Assembly: GCA_021835845.1 (NCBI GenBank)
Contig: JAKBJU010000010.1
Span: 1-64,000 of the forward strand
Origin: Pseudomonadota bacterium
GTDB lineage: Bacteria; Pseudomonadota; Gammaproteobacteria; Burkholderiales; JABEVD01
Length of the DNA: 64,000 nucleotides
Direction: 5' to 3'
Position 1 is the first letter of the stretch, and each line of letters begins with the position of its first letter. The notes beneath the pieces are model-generated. The model ran no database searches. It saw only the letters and a program-made list of their open reading frames with translations, and had not been told where the DNA came from. Below, one piece after another: positions 15,693 through 27,679 of the stretch. Both the position numbers and the translations under genes were made by a program.

Positions 15693-18326
15693 ATGCCGGT
15701 CGAGAAAAGGCAATTTTCGCCCGAATTCCTGCTGAGGGATGCCGCGCGCGCGATAGTCGAAGAAAACCGTTCGGCCGATCTTTCCGGCGTCACGATTCTC
15801 CTTCCCAACCTCCAGGTCGCCTCCCCCCTTTGCATTCTGCTGCGGGAAGCGGCAGGATTGCCCTTCGTCCTTCTGCCCGAGATGCACACCCTTCCCGGCC
15901 TTGCCGCTCCGGGGGAATTCACTCCGGAGTCCCGCAGGATGGCCGGGATATACCTTGCCCTCAGGGAAAAGAGCTGGTTCAGGGAAAACGACCTGTGGCG
16001 GCTCGCCCGCGAGTTCATCAAGCTTTTCGACGAGCTGACCCGATGGAGGGTGGCCCTTCCCGCAAGCCTGGAGGAATTTTCTGCGCTGCTGGAGCAGGCC
16101 TACCAGGCGGATGCCGGCGGGCCGTTCCTGTTCGAGGCGAGGCTGGTGCACGAATTGTGGCATGCCATGGAGTCCGATGGCCTGAGCGAGGCTGCAGCCA
16201 GCCAGGTGAGGCTCGCGAACCTTGCGCAAAACGCAACGGGCCCCCTTTACGCCGTCGGACTGGACGATTTCACACCCGCCGAGGAGGCCTTTTTCGAGGC
16301 CTGGTCGCAAAGGGCGGGCGTGAAGCTGTTTCGTGAAGCGAGAAGCGGGTTTTACGGGAAGGTTTGGCCGCTGCAGGAAGGGGGGCTCGGACTCAAGTCC
16401 AGGGCCGAAGCCTCTAGAAGCGAGTGCAGCCCGGTTTCTAATGTGGCGCTTTTCTGCGCCAGTTCTCTGGAAGAAGAGGCCGAGGCTGCGCAGATCAAAA
16501 TCAGGAAATGGCTTTTAGAAGGAAAAAGGCGCATCGCACTGGTTGCGCTCGACCGCCTGGCGGCGCGGAGGACTCGGGCGCTGCTGGAGCGTGCGAAAAT
16601 TCTCGTGTCCGACGAGACCGGCTGGACTTTCTCGACCACCTCGGCCAGCACGGTGCTGGCACGCCTGCTGGATTGCCTCGCCAGCGACTTTTATCACGAG
16701 GATATGCTCGACCTGCTGAAATCCCCCTTCATCTTTTCAGGCTGGGAGGAGGGCGAAAAGAAAAGAGCCGCCTATTACCTGGAGCAGGCTATCAGAAAGC
16801 ATAGCGTCGTTTCGAATCTCGGGCATTACGCAAGGCTGGATCTGGAAGTGGAAGCGCGCAAGGCGCTCGAAGCGCTGCGTGACGCTTCCCGGCGCTTCTC
16901 CAGGCGGGCCATGCCTCTTTCAGGCTGGTTGGATGCGCTCTTCGACAGCCTGGAAGCCCTCGGCATTGTTGCGGGGCTGGAAGAAGACAGGGCGGGGGCC
17001 GAGCTTCTTGAGCGGCTCGATGTCCTGCGCAAGGAGCTTGCGCAGGAAACCGGACGCTTCGGCTTCAGGGCATGGCGGCGCTGGCTGGACATGCAGCTCG
17101 AATCGGCAACTTTCAAGGACAGCGGCATCAGGAGCCCGGTGGTATTCACCCACCTGCATGCCGCGAGGCTGCGCGAATTCGACGCGGTCGTCCTGCTGGG
17201 GTGCGACGCCGCGCATCTGCCTGCCGAATCCGACCAGGGGATTTTCTTCAACCAGGCGGTCCGGTCCGAATTGAAGCTCCCCCTGATGGAGGCGCAAAAG
17301 CGCAGGCAGCTCGACGATCTTGCCGGATTGCTTTGCCGCGCGGGCGAAGTCTGGGCGAGCTGGCAAGCCCTGAAGAACGGCGAGCCCAACCTGTTGAGCC
17401 CCTATCTCGAACAGCTCAATGCCTTCCACCATCATGCCTTCGGGCTTGACCTCGTCGACCGGGAATTTTCGAGGGCGATCCCGTTGATGCGCTTCGGTAA
17501 GGCGCGCACTCCCGTCGGGAAAACGGATTGCCCTGCACCTGCCGTGGGTAGCGCGATGGTTCCGCAGGCGATTTCTGCCAGCGGCTATTCGAGCCTGCTC
17601 GCCTGCCCTTACCAGTATTACGCGGCCAGGATACTCGGACTTGCGCCGCTCGATGAGGCCGAGAAAATCCTGGAGAAAGCCGACTACGGCACCTATCTCC
17701 ACAGGATACTTTATCTTTTTCACGGGCGGCATCCGAAAATAACGGGTTTTGCGCAGGCCAGGGACGAACTCGAAAGGTTGAGCGACGAAGTGTTCAGGGA
17801 TGCGGTCGAGGCGGACTATCTCAGCCACGGCTGGGCGCTGCGCTGGAAGGCGATGATTCCGCAGTATCTCGCGTGGCAGGAAAAGCGCGAAATGGCCGGC
17901 TGGAAGATCGAAAAGATCGAGGAGGATCGGTCGCTCGATATTCACCTGCGGGAAGGCGGGAAGCTCGTTCTCAGGGGCAGGCTGGACAGGGTGGATTCTT
18001 CCAGCGAAGGATTTGCCGTCATCGACTACAAGACCCAGAGCGCGGGCATCCTCAGGGAGAGGCTTGCCGATCCCGGAGAAGACGTGCAGCTCGCAGTATA
18101 TGCCTTGCTGCTCGGAGAGCCCGTCGCCGAGGCGGCCTTTCTCGGCCTGGACGGCGAAGTGAAGGAGTTTTTTCAACAGGAAGCGGGGGCCTGCGAAAAC
18201 AGGGAAAGGCTCGCCGAAATTTTCGATGAACTGCATGCCGGGGCGAGACTTCCCGCTCAAGGGGTGGAAAAAGTCTGTTCCCATTGCGACATGCGCGGGC
18301 TGTGCAGAAAGGATTACTGGGAATGA
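15693..18326 (+). CDS. addB: AddB-type ATP-dependent nuclease subunit
   Basis: An 877-residue PD-(D/E)xK protein. The N-terminal two thirds is a degenerate helicase-like fold with no clear Walker A. The C-terminal nuclease begins at SGYSSLLACPYQYYAARILGL and has GRLDRVDSSSEGFAVIDYKTQ (Asp and Lys of the active site). It ends with CSHCDMRGLCRKDY, the three Cys that with the Cys in LLACPYQYY hold the [4Fe-4S] cluster of AddB nucleases. With AddA it resects double-strand breaks for RecA. It overlaps addA by 4 nt (ATGA). Confidence 0.88.
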   Translation: MPVEKRQFSPEFLLRDAARAIVEENRSADLSGVTILLPNLQVASPLCILLREAAGLPFVLLPEMHTLPGLAAPGEFTPESRRMAGIYLALREKSWFRENDLWRLAREFIKLFDELTRWRVALPASLEEFSALLEQAYQADAGGPFLFEARLVHELWHAMESDGLSEAAASQVRLANLAQNATGPLYAVGLDDFTPAEEAFFEAWSQRAGVKLFREARSGFYGKVWPLQEGGLGLKSRAEASRSECSPVSNVALFCASSLEEEAEAAQIKIRKWLLEGKRRIALVALDRLAARRTRALLERAKILVSDETGWTFSTTSASTVLARLLDCLASDFYHEDMLDLLKSPFIFSGWEEGEKKRAAYYLEQAIRKHSVVSNLGHYARLDLEVEARKALEALRDASRRFSRRAMPLSGWLDALFDSLEALGIVAGLEEDRAGAELLERLDVLRKELAQETGRFGFRAWRRWLDMQLESATFKDSGIRSPVVFTHLHAARLREFDAVVLLGCDAAHLPAESDQGIFFNQAVRSELKLPLMEAQKRRQLDDLAGLLCRAGEVWASWQALKNGEPNLLSPYLEQLNAFHHHAFGLDLVDREFSRAIPLMRFGKARTPVGKTDCPAPAVGSAMVPQAISASGYSSLLACPYQYYAARILGLAPLDEAEKILEKADYGTYLHRILYLFHGRHPKITGFAQARDELERLSDEVFRDAVEADYLSHGWALRWKAMIPQYLAWQEKREMAGWKIEKIEEDRSLDIHLREGGKLVLRGRLDRVDSSSEGFAVIDYKTQSAGILRERLADPGEDVQLAVYALLLGEPVAEAAFLGLDGEVKEFFQQEAGACENRERLAEIFDELHAGARLPAQGVEKVCSHCDMRGLCRKDYWE

Positions 18327-21300
18327 ATCCCCTGGACCCTTCGGCGAGTATCGTCATCGAAGCCTGTGCGGGAAGCGGCAAGACCTGGCTGCTGGTGTCG
18401 AGGATCGTCAGAATCCTGCTATCCGGGGCGCAGTTTTCCGAGATCCTTGCGATCACCTTCACGCGCAAGGCCGCCCGGGAAATGCAGAACCGCCTGAGGG
18501 ACTGGCTGAAGCTGATGGCCTTCGCGCCGGAACATGAGACGAGGGCATTCCTGCGCGAGCGTTTTCTTTCCGAAGCAGAGATCGACAGCCTGCTGCCGAA
18601 AGCGAGAAATCTTTTCGAAGCCTCCCTTGCCACCCCGATGGCCATGACCACTTTTCACGGCTGGTTTCTCGAAATCCTGAGACGCGCGCCGCTCTCCTCC
18701 AACCTTGCGGGGGCAACCCTTGCCGAATCCGTCTCTCCATTGATGGAGGAGGCCTGGCAGCGCTTTGCAGAAGGATTGCAGGCGGATGAAAAGAATCCTG
18801 CCGCGATCCATCTCATGGCGCTCTTCGCCGAATACGGCCTGTACAACACCCGCAAGCTGCTGACCGGATTTCTGGAAAAGCGCGCCGAATGGTGGGCATA
18901 TACACTGGGGGAAAAGGACCCCCCGGGATTCGCCCTGGAAAAGCTGCGCAGCGAACTCGGCGTCGATCCCGGCGAGGATATTCTTGGGAAATTCCGCTCC
19001 GACAGCGCCCTGGCCGGATTGCTCGCGGAATATGCAGTCCTTCTGGGGATGAACACCGAGGGCGACAGGGCATTGGCGCTCGAACTGGAAGCTGCGCTCT
19101 CTTGCGGATTGACCGAATTCGAAGCCGTATGGCCGGTTTTTTTCACCGGGGCGGGCGGGCTCAGGGTTCGCAAGGAAAGCGCAGCCCAGGAAAAGCGCCT
19201 GGGCTGCGCAGGGCAGGCGAGATTCATCGTGCTGCACCGGGAGATCGGCGGCCGCCTTGAGGCAGTGCGCAATGCGCTCGTCCACCTCAGGATTTATCGG
19301 TTCAACGAAGCGGGGTTCCATGCGGGCCATGCCCTGCTCGGGTACTACCAGGAGCTCAAGGAAGAACTCGGGGTCATCGATTTCGCCGACGTGGAATGGC
19401 GAACCTATACCCTGCTCAATCATTCCGAGCATGCCGAGTACATGCAGTACAAGCTCGATTCGCGCTACCGGCACATCCTGCTCGACGAATTCCAGGACAC
19501 CAATCCTTTCCAGTGGCAGATCCTGAAATCCTGGTTTGCCGCATCGAATCAGGCCGGTTTGCGCCCATCCGTGTTCATGGTAGGCGACCCCAAGCAGTCG
19601 ATCTACCGCTTCAGGGGAGCGGAGGCGCGCCTTTTCGATGTCGCATCCGGCTTTCTGCGGCAGGAATACGGGGCGGTTTCCCTTTCACAGAACCTTTCCA
19701 GGCGCAGTTCTCCCGTGGTGATCGATTGCGTCAACCGGGTTTTCCCGGATTTTGCCCGTCACGAAGCTGCGCGGCGCGATCTTCCGGGAAGGGTCGAGGT
19801 GCTGCCGCTACCCGATTCCGCAGGGGAGGAGGTCGAGGCATCTGCCGTTTTTCGCAATCCCCTGAAGGAGAAGCGGATTGAAGCGGCCGACCGCAAGCTC
19901 GAAATGGAGGCGAATGCCTTCGCCCAAAAGGTCAGGGAGATCGTCGGGCGCTATCCCATCAGGAACCCGGACGGCACCACGCGGGCGGCGCGATACGGCG
20001 ACATCATGGTGCTGGTGAGAAAAAGGGCGGGGCTCGATGTTTACGAAAAGGCGCTCAAGGCGCTTGCCATTCCCTATATCGGATCGAACCGGGGCGGACT
20101 GCTGGGAACCCTGGAAGCGCTGGATATCGCCGCACTGCTTGCCTTCCTGATCGCGCCCTTTGCCGACCTTCATCTCGCCCAGGTACTCAAAAGCCCCATT
20201 TTCGGCTGCTCAGACGATGATCTGTCGAGCCTTGCCGCGATCCGGGAAGGCTCGTGGTGGCAGCGCCTGCGGCAGGCGGATCGCGATACGCGGCTGGGCG
20301 AGGCTTGTTTGCTGCTCGAGGCCTGGATGAAGAAAACCGGAACCCTTCCGGTGCACGACCTGCTGGATGCGATTTATTTCGAAGGGGATCTGGTGAACCG
20401 CTACCGGGATGCCGCGCCGGAATCGATGAAGGCATCCGTCGTCGCCAATCTCCAGGCTTTCCTCGAGCTTGCCCTGGAAGTCGATTCCGGTCGTTATCCC
20501 AGTCTGCCGAAATTCATGGCCGAGCTTGTCGTCATGCGTTCCAGCGAAGAGGCCCCGGACGAGGGCATTCCCGGAGAAGCGGACAATGCCGTCAGGTTCC
20601 ACACGATACACGGCGCGAAAGGGCTGGAATCCCCCATCGTATGGTTGCTCGGGGCGAATGATTCCGGGGGCGCCAGGGAAGACAATTATGGCGTGATTTG
20701 CGACTGGCCTCCCGAGGAGGAGAGCCCTTCCCATTTTTCCCTGCATTCGGTAAAGGAGGAAAAGGGGGCCGCAAGAATGGCCTACTTCGAGCTTGAAGCG
20801 GGACATGCCGAGAGGGAGGATGACAACCTGCTTTATGTCGCGATGACGCGGGCGGCCCAGGCGCTCTTCGTGAGCGGCGCTCCTGGCCGGGCATCGCGAA
20901 GCTGGTACCTGAGGATCGCCGATGCCGCCGTCGAACCGGAAGGCTATGTTCCCCTTGAGGCGGCGGAGGCCATCGAGGAAACAGCGCAGCCCGAGGATTT
21001 TTCCTGGCTCAAGGTCCCCGTTCCCGCGGGCTCCCGCGAGCCCTCCACCCCTGAGATGCGCTATGGCATCAGGCTGCATGCGGTTTTGCAGAACGGCTTG
21101 TCCGGAGACGAGGAAGAAAGGATTGCGAACGATGCGAGGAGAATTCTCGAATCCCCGACGCTTGCCCGTTTCTTCGATCCGGATTGCTATGTTTCGGCGA
21201 AAAACGAGGTTTCCTGGGTCTCGGAAAAGGGGGAAGTCAGACGCATGGACCGGCTGGTCGAGTTCGAGCATGAAATCTGGATACTCGATTACAAGACCGG

Positions 21301-21421
21301 CGATGCGCGGGAGTCCCATCGCGAGCAGCTTGAAGAATACCGGACAGCGATGCAGTCGGTCTTTTCGAAGCCGGTAAGATGCGCCCTGATCTTCACTGAC
21401 GGAACGCTGGTCGAAGTTTAG
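18323..21421 (+). CDS. addA: AddA-type helicase-nuclease
   Basis: A 1032-residue UvrD/Rep superfamily helicase. Visible motifs are Walker A EACAGSGKTWLL, motif Ia ITFTRKAAREM, motif II LLDEFQDTNPFQW, motif III GDPKQSIYRFRGAEA, motif V HTIHGAKGLESPIVWL and motif VI LLYVAMTRA. The C-terminal nuclease is marked by YGIRLHAVLQNGL and WILDYKTGDARESH. The start is the ATG at 18323 that overlaps the addB stop; the frame extends further up without a better start. The 3' end overlaps the convergent glgP stop by 3 nt. Confidence 0.9.
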   Translation: MNPLDPSASIVIEACAGSGKTWLLVSRIVRILLSGAQFSEILAITFTRKAAREMQNRLRDWLKLMAFAPEHETRAFLRERFLSEAEIDSLLPKARNLFEASLATPMAMTTFHGWFLEILRRAPLSSNLAGATLAESVSPLMEEAWQRFAEGLQADEKNPAAIHLMALFAEYGLYNTRKLLTGFLEKRAEWWAYTLGEKDPPGFALEKLRSELGVDPGEDILGKFRSDSALAGLLAEYAVLLGMNTEGDRALALELEAALSCGLTEFEAVWPVFFTGAGGLRVRKESAAQEKRLGCAGQARFIVLHREIGGRLEAVRNALVHLRIYRFNEAGFHAGHALLGYYQELKEELGVIDFADVEWRTYTLLNHSEHAEYMQYKLDSRYRHILLDEFQDTNPFQWQILKSWFAASNQAGLRPSVFMVGDPKQSIYRFRGAEARLFDVASGFLRQEYGAVSLSQNLSRRSSPVVIDCVNRVFPDFARHEAARRDLPGRVEVLPLPDSAGEEVEASAVFRNPLKEKRIEAADRKLEMEANAFAQKVREIVGRYPIRNPDGTTRAARYGDIMVLVRKRAGLDVYEKALKALAIPYIGSNRGGLLGTLEALDIAALLAFLIAPFADLHLAQVLKSPIFGCSDDDLSSLAAIREGSWWQRLRQADRDTRLGEACLLLEAWMKKTGTLPVHDLLDAIYFEGDLVNRYRDAAPESMKASVVANLQAFLELALEVDSGRYPSLPKFMAELVVMRSSEEAPDEGIPGEADNAVRFHTIHGAKGLESPIVWLLGANDSGGAREDNYGVICDWPPEEESPSHFSLHSVKEEKGAARMAYFELEAGHAEREDDNLLYVAMTRAAQALFVSGAPGRASRSWYLRIADAAVEPEGYVPLEAAEAIEETAQPEDFSWLKVPVPAGSREPSTPEMRYGIRLHAVLQNGLSGDEEERIANDARRILESPTLARFFDPDCYVSAKNEVSWVSEKGEVRRMDRLVEFEHEIWILDYKTGDARESHREQLEEYRTAMQSVFSKPVRCALIFTDGTLVEV

Positions 21422-23943
21422 GTCGGCTGCACCCGGTCGAGCTTCCAGATCTCGCTGTTGTAGTCGAGCATGGTGCGGTCTGTTGAAAACTTGCCGCTGG
21501 AGGCGGTGTTCAGGATGCTCATCCTGGTCCAGTTTTCCTGGTCCGAATAGGCCCTCGCCGCCGCTTCTTGCGCATCCACATAGCTTCTGAAGTCCGCCGC
21601 CACCACCCAGGGATCATCCGGGCTGTAGATCGAGTGGATGATGCCGTCGAAAATATGGTGCTCGAACTTGTTGAAATGCCCCGATTCGAGGAGCTGCATC
21701 ACGCGCCCAAGATCCTCGTCTCCTGCCACGATTTCGCGTGGGTTGTAGCTGCGCCTCGCAGCTTCGACTTCTGCTGCATCGAGCCCGAACAGGAAGAAGT
21801 TTTCTTTGCCGACTTCTTCCAGGATTTCGATGTTGGCGCCGTCCAGAGTGCCGATGGTGACTGCCCCGTTCATCATGAATTTCATGTTTCCGGTGCCCGA
21901 TGCTTCCTTGCCCGCAGTCGAGATCTGCTCGGAGAGGTCGGTTGCGGGGCAGATGGTTTCCATGACGGAGACACGGTAATTCGGCATGAAGGCGACCTTC
22001 AGCAGGCCGTGGGCCGCTTTGTCGCTGTTGACGATGCCGGCCACGTTCGAGATCAGCTTGATGATGCATTTGGCCATGTAATATCCGGGAGCGGCCTTGC
22101 CGCCGATCAGCACGGAACGGGGTGTCCAGTTTTTGATGTCGCCACGCTTGATCCGGTTGTAGAGGTGGATGACATGCAGGATGTTGAGGAGCTGGCGTTT
22201 GTATTCGTGCATGCGCTTGACCTGGACATCGAACATCGAATCGGGATCGAACTTCACGCCGCAATGTTTCTCGACGGATTCGACGAGCTTCAGCTTGTTT
22301 TGACGCTTCACTTCGCGCCAGGCTTTCCTGAATTCGGCATCCTCGGCGCAGGGCGCGAGCTTCTTCAGCTCGAAAAGATCGGTGATCCATCCTTCCCCGA
22401 TTTTTCCCGAGATCAGCTTCGCGAGATCCGGATTGCACCAGGCGAGCCAGCGGCGCGGGGTGACGCCGTTGGTCTTGTTGTTGAATTTTTCTGGAAAGAG
22501 CTCGTAAAAGTCCCTGAAGAGTCCTTTCTTCAGAAGATCGGAATGGAGCTCTGCCACGCCGTTCACCGAAAAGCACCCCACGATCGCAAGATAGGCCATG
22601 CGCACGTGGGGAACATCGCCTTCTTCGACGAGCGACATCCTGGCCTGCCTGTCGCTGTCCCACGGCCAGCGGCTCGACACCATGGTAAGATGCCGCGCAT
22701 TGATTTCAAGGATGATTTCGAGCAGCCTCGGCAGCAGCTTCTCGAACATCCTGAGCGGCCATTTCTCGAGCGCTTCGGGCAGCAGGGTATGGTTGGTGTA
22801 GGCCATGGTTTTGCTGGTGATGCCCCAGGCCTCATCCCAGCCGAGGCCGTGTTCGTCCATGAGAAGGCGCATCAGTTCCGCAACCGCGCAAGTCGGATGC
22901 GTGTCATTGAGCTGGAAGCAGTTCTTTTCGGCGAATTCGGAAAAATCGTTGCCGTGGGATCCGGTCCAGCGCTGCAGCACGTCCTGCAGGCTCGCGGAGG
23001 CCAGGAAATACTGCTGCCTGAGCCGCAGCTCCTTGCCGTTTTCGCTGGCGTCGTTGGGATAGAGCACCATCGTGATGTTTTCGGCAGAATTTTTCGCTGA
23101 AACCGATTCGGCATAACCGCCCGCATTGAATTCCGCCAGATTGAATTCGTCCGTGGCTGCGGCCTTCCACAGCCTCAGGGTGTTGACCGTGCCGTTCTTG
23201 TAGCCGGGAATGGGCACGTCGTAGGGAACGGCCAGAACGTCGCTGGTGTCCACCCAGCGCATTCTCAGCTGCCCGCTGTCGGAGCGGTAGGATTCGCTGC
23301 GCCCGCCGTAATGTATGCGCTGCATGTATTCCGGCCGCTCGATTTCCCATACATTGCCGTCCCGCAGCCAATGATCGGGTTCCTCGACCTGGTGGCCGTT
23401 GACAATGAGCTGCCTGAACATGCCGTATTCGTAGCGGATGCCGTAACCCATGACCGGGAGTTGCAAGGTGGCGCAGCTATCTAGAAAGCAGGCGGCAAGG
23501 CGGCCGAGCCCCCCGTTTCCGAGACCGGCATCCTTCTCCTTTTCGGTCAATTCTTCGAGAATCAGCCCCAGCTCCATCATGGCGCGTTCGGATTCATCCG
23601 TGATGCCCAGGTTGAGCATGGCATTGCCGAGCGCGCGGCCCATCAGAAATTCGAGGGAAAGGTAATAGGTGTGCTTGCAGTCGGTTTCCTGGTAGGCATA
23701 CCGGGTTTTCTGCCAGCGCTCCATCAGCCTGTCGCGCACGGTGAGGGCGAGTGCGCTGTAAACGTAATGCGCGGACTTGGAATATTTGTCACGGCCCAGC
23801 GTATGGGTGAAATGGCGTCTGAAATCCTCGACGAGGCTGCTTCGCCCCATGCCGAGAGGCGGGAGTTCGGTGATGTTGGGAACCGGCTTGCTTCTGATCA
23901 GGGGGGTGTTGGGCATGATGAGCGAAATGGAACCTGTTGTCAT
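21418..23943 (-). CDS. glgP: Glycogen/alpha-glucan phosphorylase
   Basis: 841 residues, close to the family norm. Motifs include ALGNAMLNLGI, EKDAGLGNGGLGRLAACFLDS, FQLNDTHPTCAVAELMR, NGVTPRRWLAWCNP and the pyridoxal-phosphate site EASGTGNMKFMMNGAVTIGTLDGANIEI with the Lys that binds the cofactor. It releases glucose-1-phosphate from glycogen, which the divergent pgm gene next door converts to glucose-6-phosphate. The shared 80-nt intergenic region contains an 18-bp palindrome. Confidence 0.96.
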   Translation of the reverse strand: MTTGSISLIMPNTPLIRSKPVPNITELPPLGMGRSSLVEDFRRHFTHTLGRDKYSKSAHYVYSALALTVRDRLMERWQKTRYAYQETDCKHTYYLSLEFLMGRALGNAMLNLGITDESERAMMELGLILEELTEKEKDAGLGNGGLGRLAACFLDSCATLQLPVMGYGIRYEYGMFRQLIVNGHQVEEPDHWLRDGNVWEIERPEYMQRIHYGGRSESYRSDSGQLRMRWVDTSDVLAVPYDVPIPGYKNGTVNTLRLWKAAATDEFNLAEFNAGGYAESVSAKNSAENITMVLYPNDASENGKELRLRQQYFLASASLQDVLQRWTGSHGNDFSEFAEKNCFQLNDTHPTCAVAELMRLLMDEHGLGWDEAWGITSKTMAYTNHTLLPEALEKWPLRMFEKLLPRLLEIILEINARHLTMVSSRWPWDSDRQARMSLVEEGDVPHVRMAYLAIVGCFSVNGVAELHSDLLKKGLFRDFYELFPEKFNNKTNGVTPRRWLAWCNPDLAKLISGKIGEGWITDLFELKKLAPCAEDAEFRKAWREVKRQNKLKLVESVEKHCGVKFDPDSMFDVQVKRMHEYKRQLLNILHVIHLYNRIKRGDIKNWTPRSVLIGGKAAPGYYMAKCIIKLISNVAGIVNSDKAAHGLLKVAFMPNYRVSVMETICPATDLSEQISTAGKEASGTGNMKFMMNGAVTIGTLDGANIEILEEVGKENFFLFGLDAAEVEAARRSYNPREIVAGDEDLGRVMQLLESGHFNKFEHHIFDGIIHSIYSPDDPWVVAADFRSYVDAQEAAARAYSDQENWTRMSILNTASSGKFSTDRTMLDYNSEIWKLDRVQPT

Positions 23944-23987
23944 GATTCTACTCCAAAAAGGGCGTCATCTTTTGTGAAATGTTTTAG

Positions 23988-26770
<2,783 letters not shown>

Positions 26771-26778
<8 letters not shown>

Positions 26779-27292
26779 GGAATTCGAGTTCGTTTCTGTA
26801 CAGGTCTGCGCTCTCGACATAATGGCGGGCGTTCGCCCTGATCGCTTCCATTTCTTCTGTCGTCAATGCCCTGATCGCTTTCCCCGGGGACCCCACGACC
26901 AGGGAACCGTCCGGAATAACCTTGTGTTCCGTGACCAGGGTATTGGCGCCAATCAGGCAGTTTTTGCCTATTTTCGCGCCGTTCAGGACCACGCTCCTGA
27001 TTCCGATCAATGTGTCATTTCCGACAGTGCAGCCGTGCAGCACGGCTGCATGTCCCACCGTCACGCCGCTGCCAATTTCCAGCGGGCTGCCGGCATCGAC
27101 ATGCAGCACGGCGCCATCCTGAATGTTGGTGTTTTCCCCGATGCGGACTGAATCGACATCGCCCCTGATTACCGCGCCGAACCAGACGCTGACGTTGTTG
27201 CCGAGCGCCACATCGCCGACCACGACGGCATTTTCGGCGATGAAGTGTTCGCCCTGCAATTGCGGTTTTTTGCCCGCCACGGCCAAGATCAT
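26771..27292 (-). CDS. Gamma-carbonic-anhydrase-like hexapeptide-repeat protein
   Basis: A 173-residue left-handed beta-helix protein built from hexapeptide turns (IAENAVVVGDVALGNNVSVWFGAVIRGDVDSVRIGENTNIQDGAVLHVD). The three zinc-binding His positions are present in VLHVD and VGHAAVLHGC. It belongs to the YrdA/CaiE/gamma-CA group; whether it has carbonic anhydrase activity is not decided by sequence. It overlaps the genes on both sides by a few nt, so it is translated together with them. Confidence 0.85.
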
Positions 27293-27675
27293 TCGCGAAT
27301 TCCCGCTGCGGCGATCTGTCCGTCCTGGAGCGACGTGACGCCGCTCACGCCGATCGCCCCCGCCATTTCTCCGTCGAGCACAATGGGCAGCCCCCCTTCG
27401 ACGGGGATCATGCCGGGCAGGGCGAGCACCCCGAGCCTGCCGTCAGCAATCCGCTTTTCCCATTCCTTGGTAGGTCGCCTGAAGGCGATGGCCGATTTCG
27501 CCTTGGCGATGGCAATCTCCACGCTGCCGAACTGGGTGCCGTCGGCCCGCTCCAGATAGAGGAGGTGCCCTCCGTCATCGACGATGGCGATGACGACCGG
27601 CCATCCGTTGGCATCCGCTTCCACCCTTGCGGCTTCGGCTATCTTCTTGGCTTTTGATAAGGTCAGTTTCTTCAT
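27289..27675 (-). CDS. GlcG/HbpS family protein
   Basis: 128 residues: LTLSKAKKIAEAARVEADANGWPVVIAIVDDGGHLLYLERADG and later LPGMIPVEGGLPIVLDGEMAGAIGVSGVTSLQDGQIAAAGI. This is the GlcG/HbpS (DUF336) fold, known as a haem- or small-molecule-binding octamer and as an accessory protein of several oxidation pathways. No signal peptide is seen. It sits 4 nt after the pyrophosphatase gene and overlaps the hexapeptide-repeat gene by 4 nt. Its role in this operon is unknown. Confidence 0.85.
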   Translation of the reverse strand: MKKLTLSKAKKIAEAARVEADANGWPVVIAIVDDGGHLLYLERADGTQFGSVEIAIAKAKSAIAFRRPTKEWEKRIADGRLGVLALPGMIPVEGGLPIVLDGEMAGAIGVSGVTSLQDGQIAAAGIRE

Positions 27676-27679
27676 GTTG

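Noticed and set aside
16920..18284. Open frame of 454 codons on the minus strand
   Set aside because: Antisense to addB, whose nuclease and cluster motifs are intact.
21568..23100. Long open frame of 510 codons on the plus strand
   Set aside because: It is antisense to glgP, which has full phosphorylase motifs; the antisense translation shows no domain.
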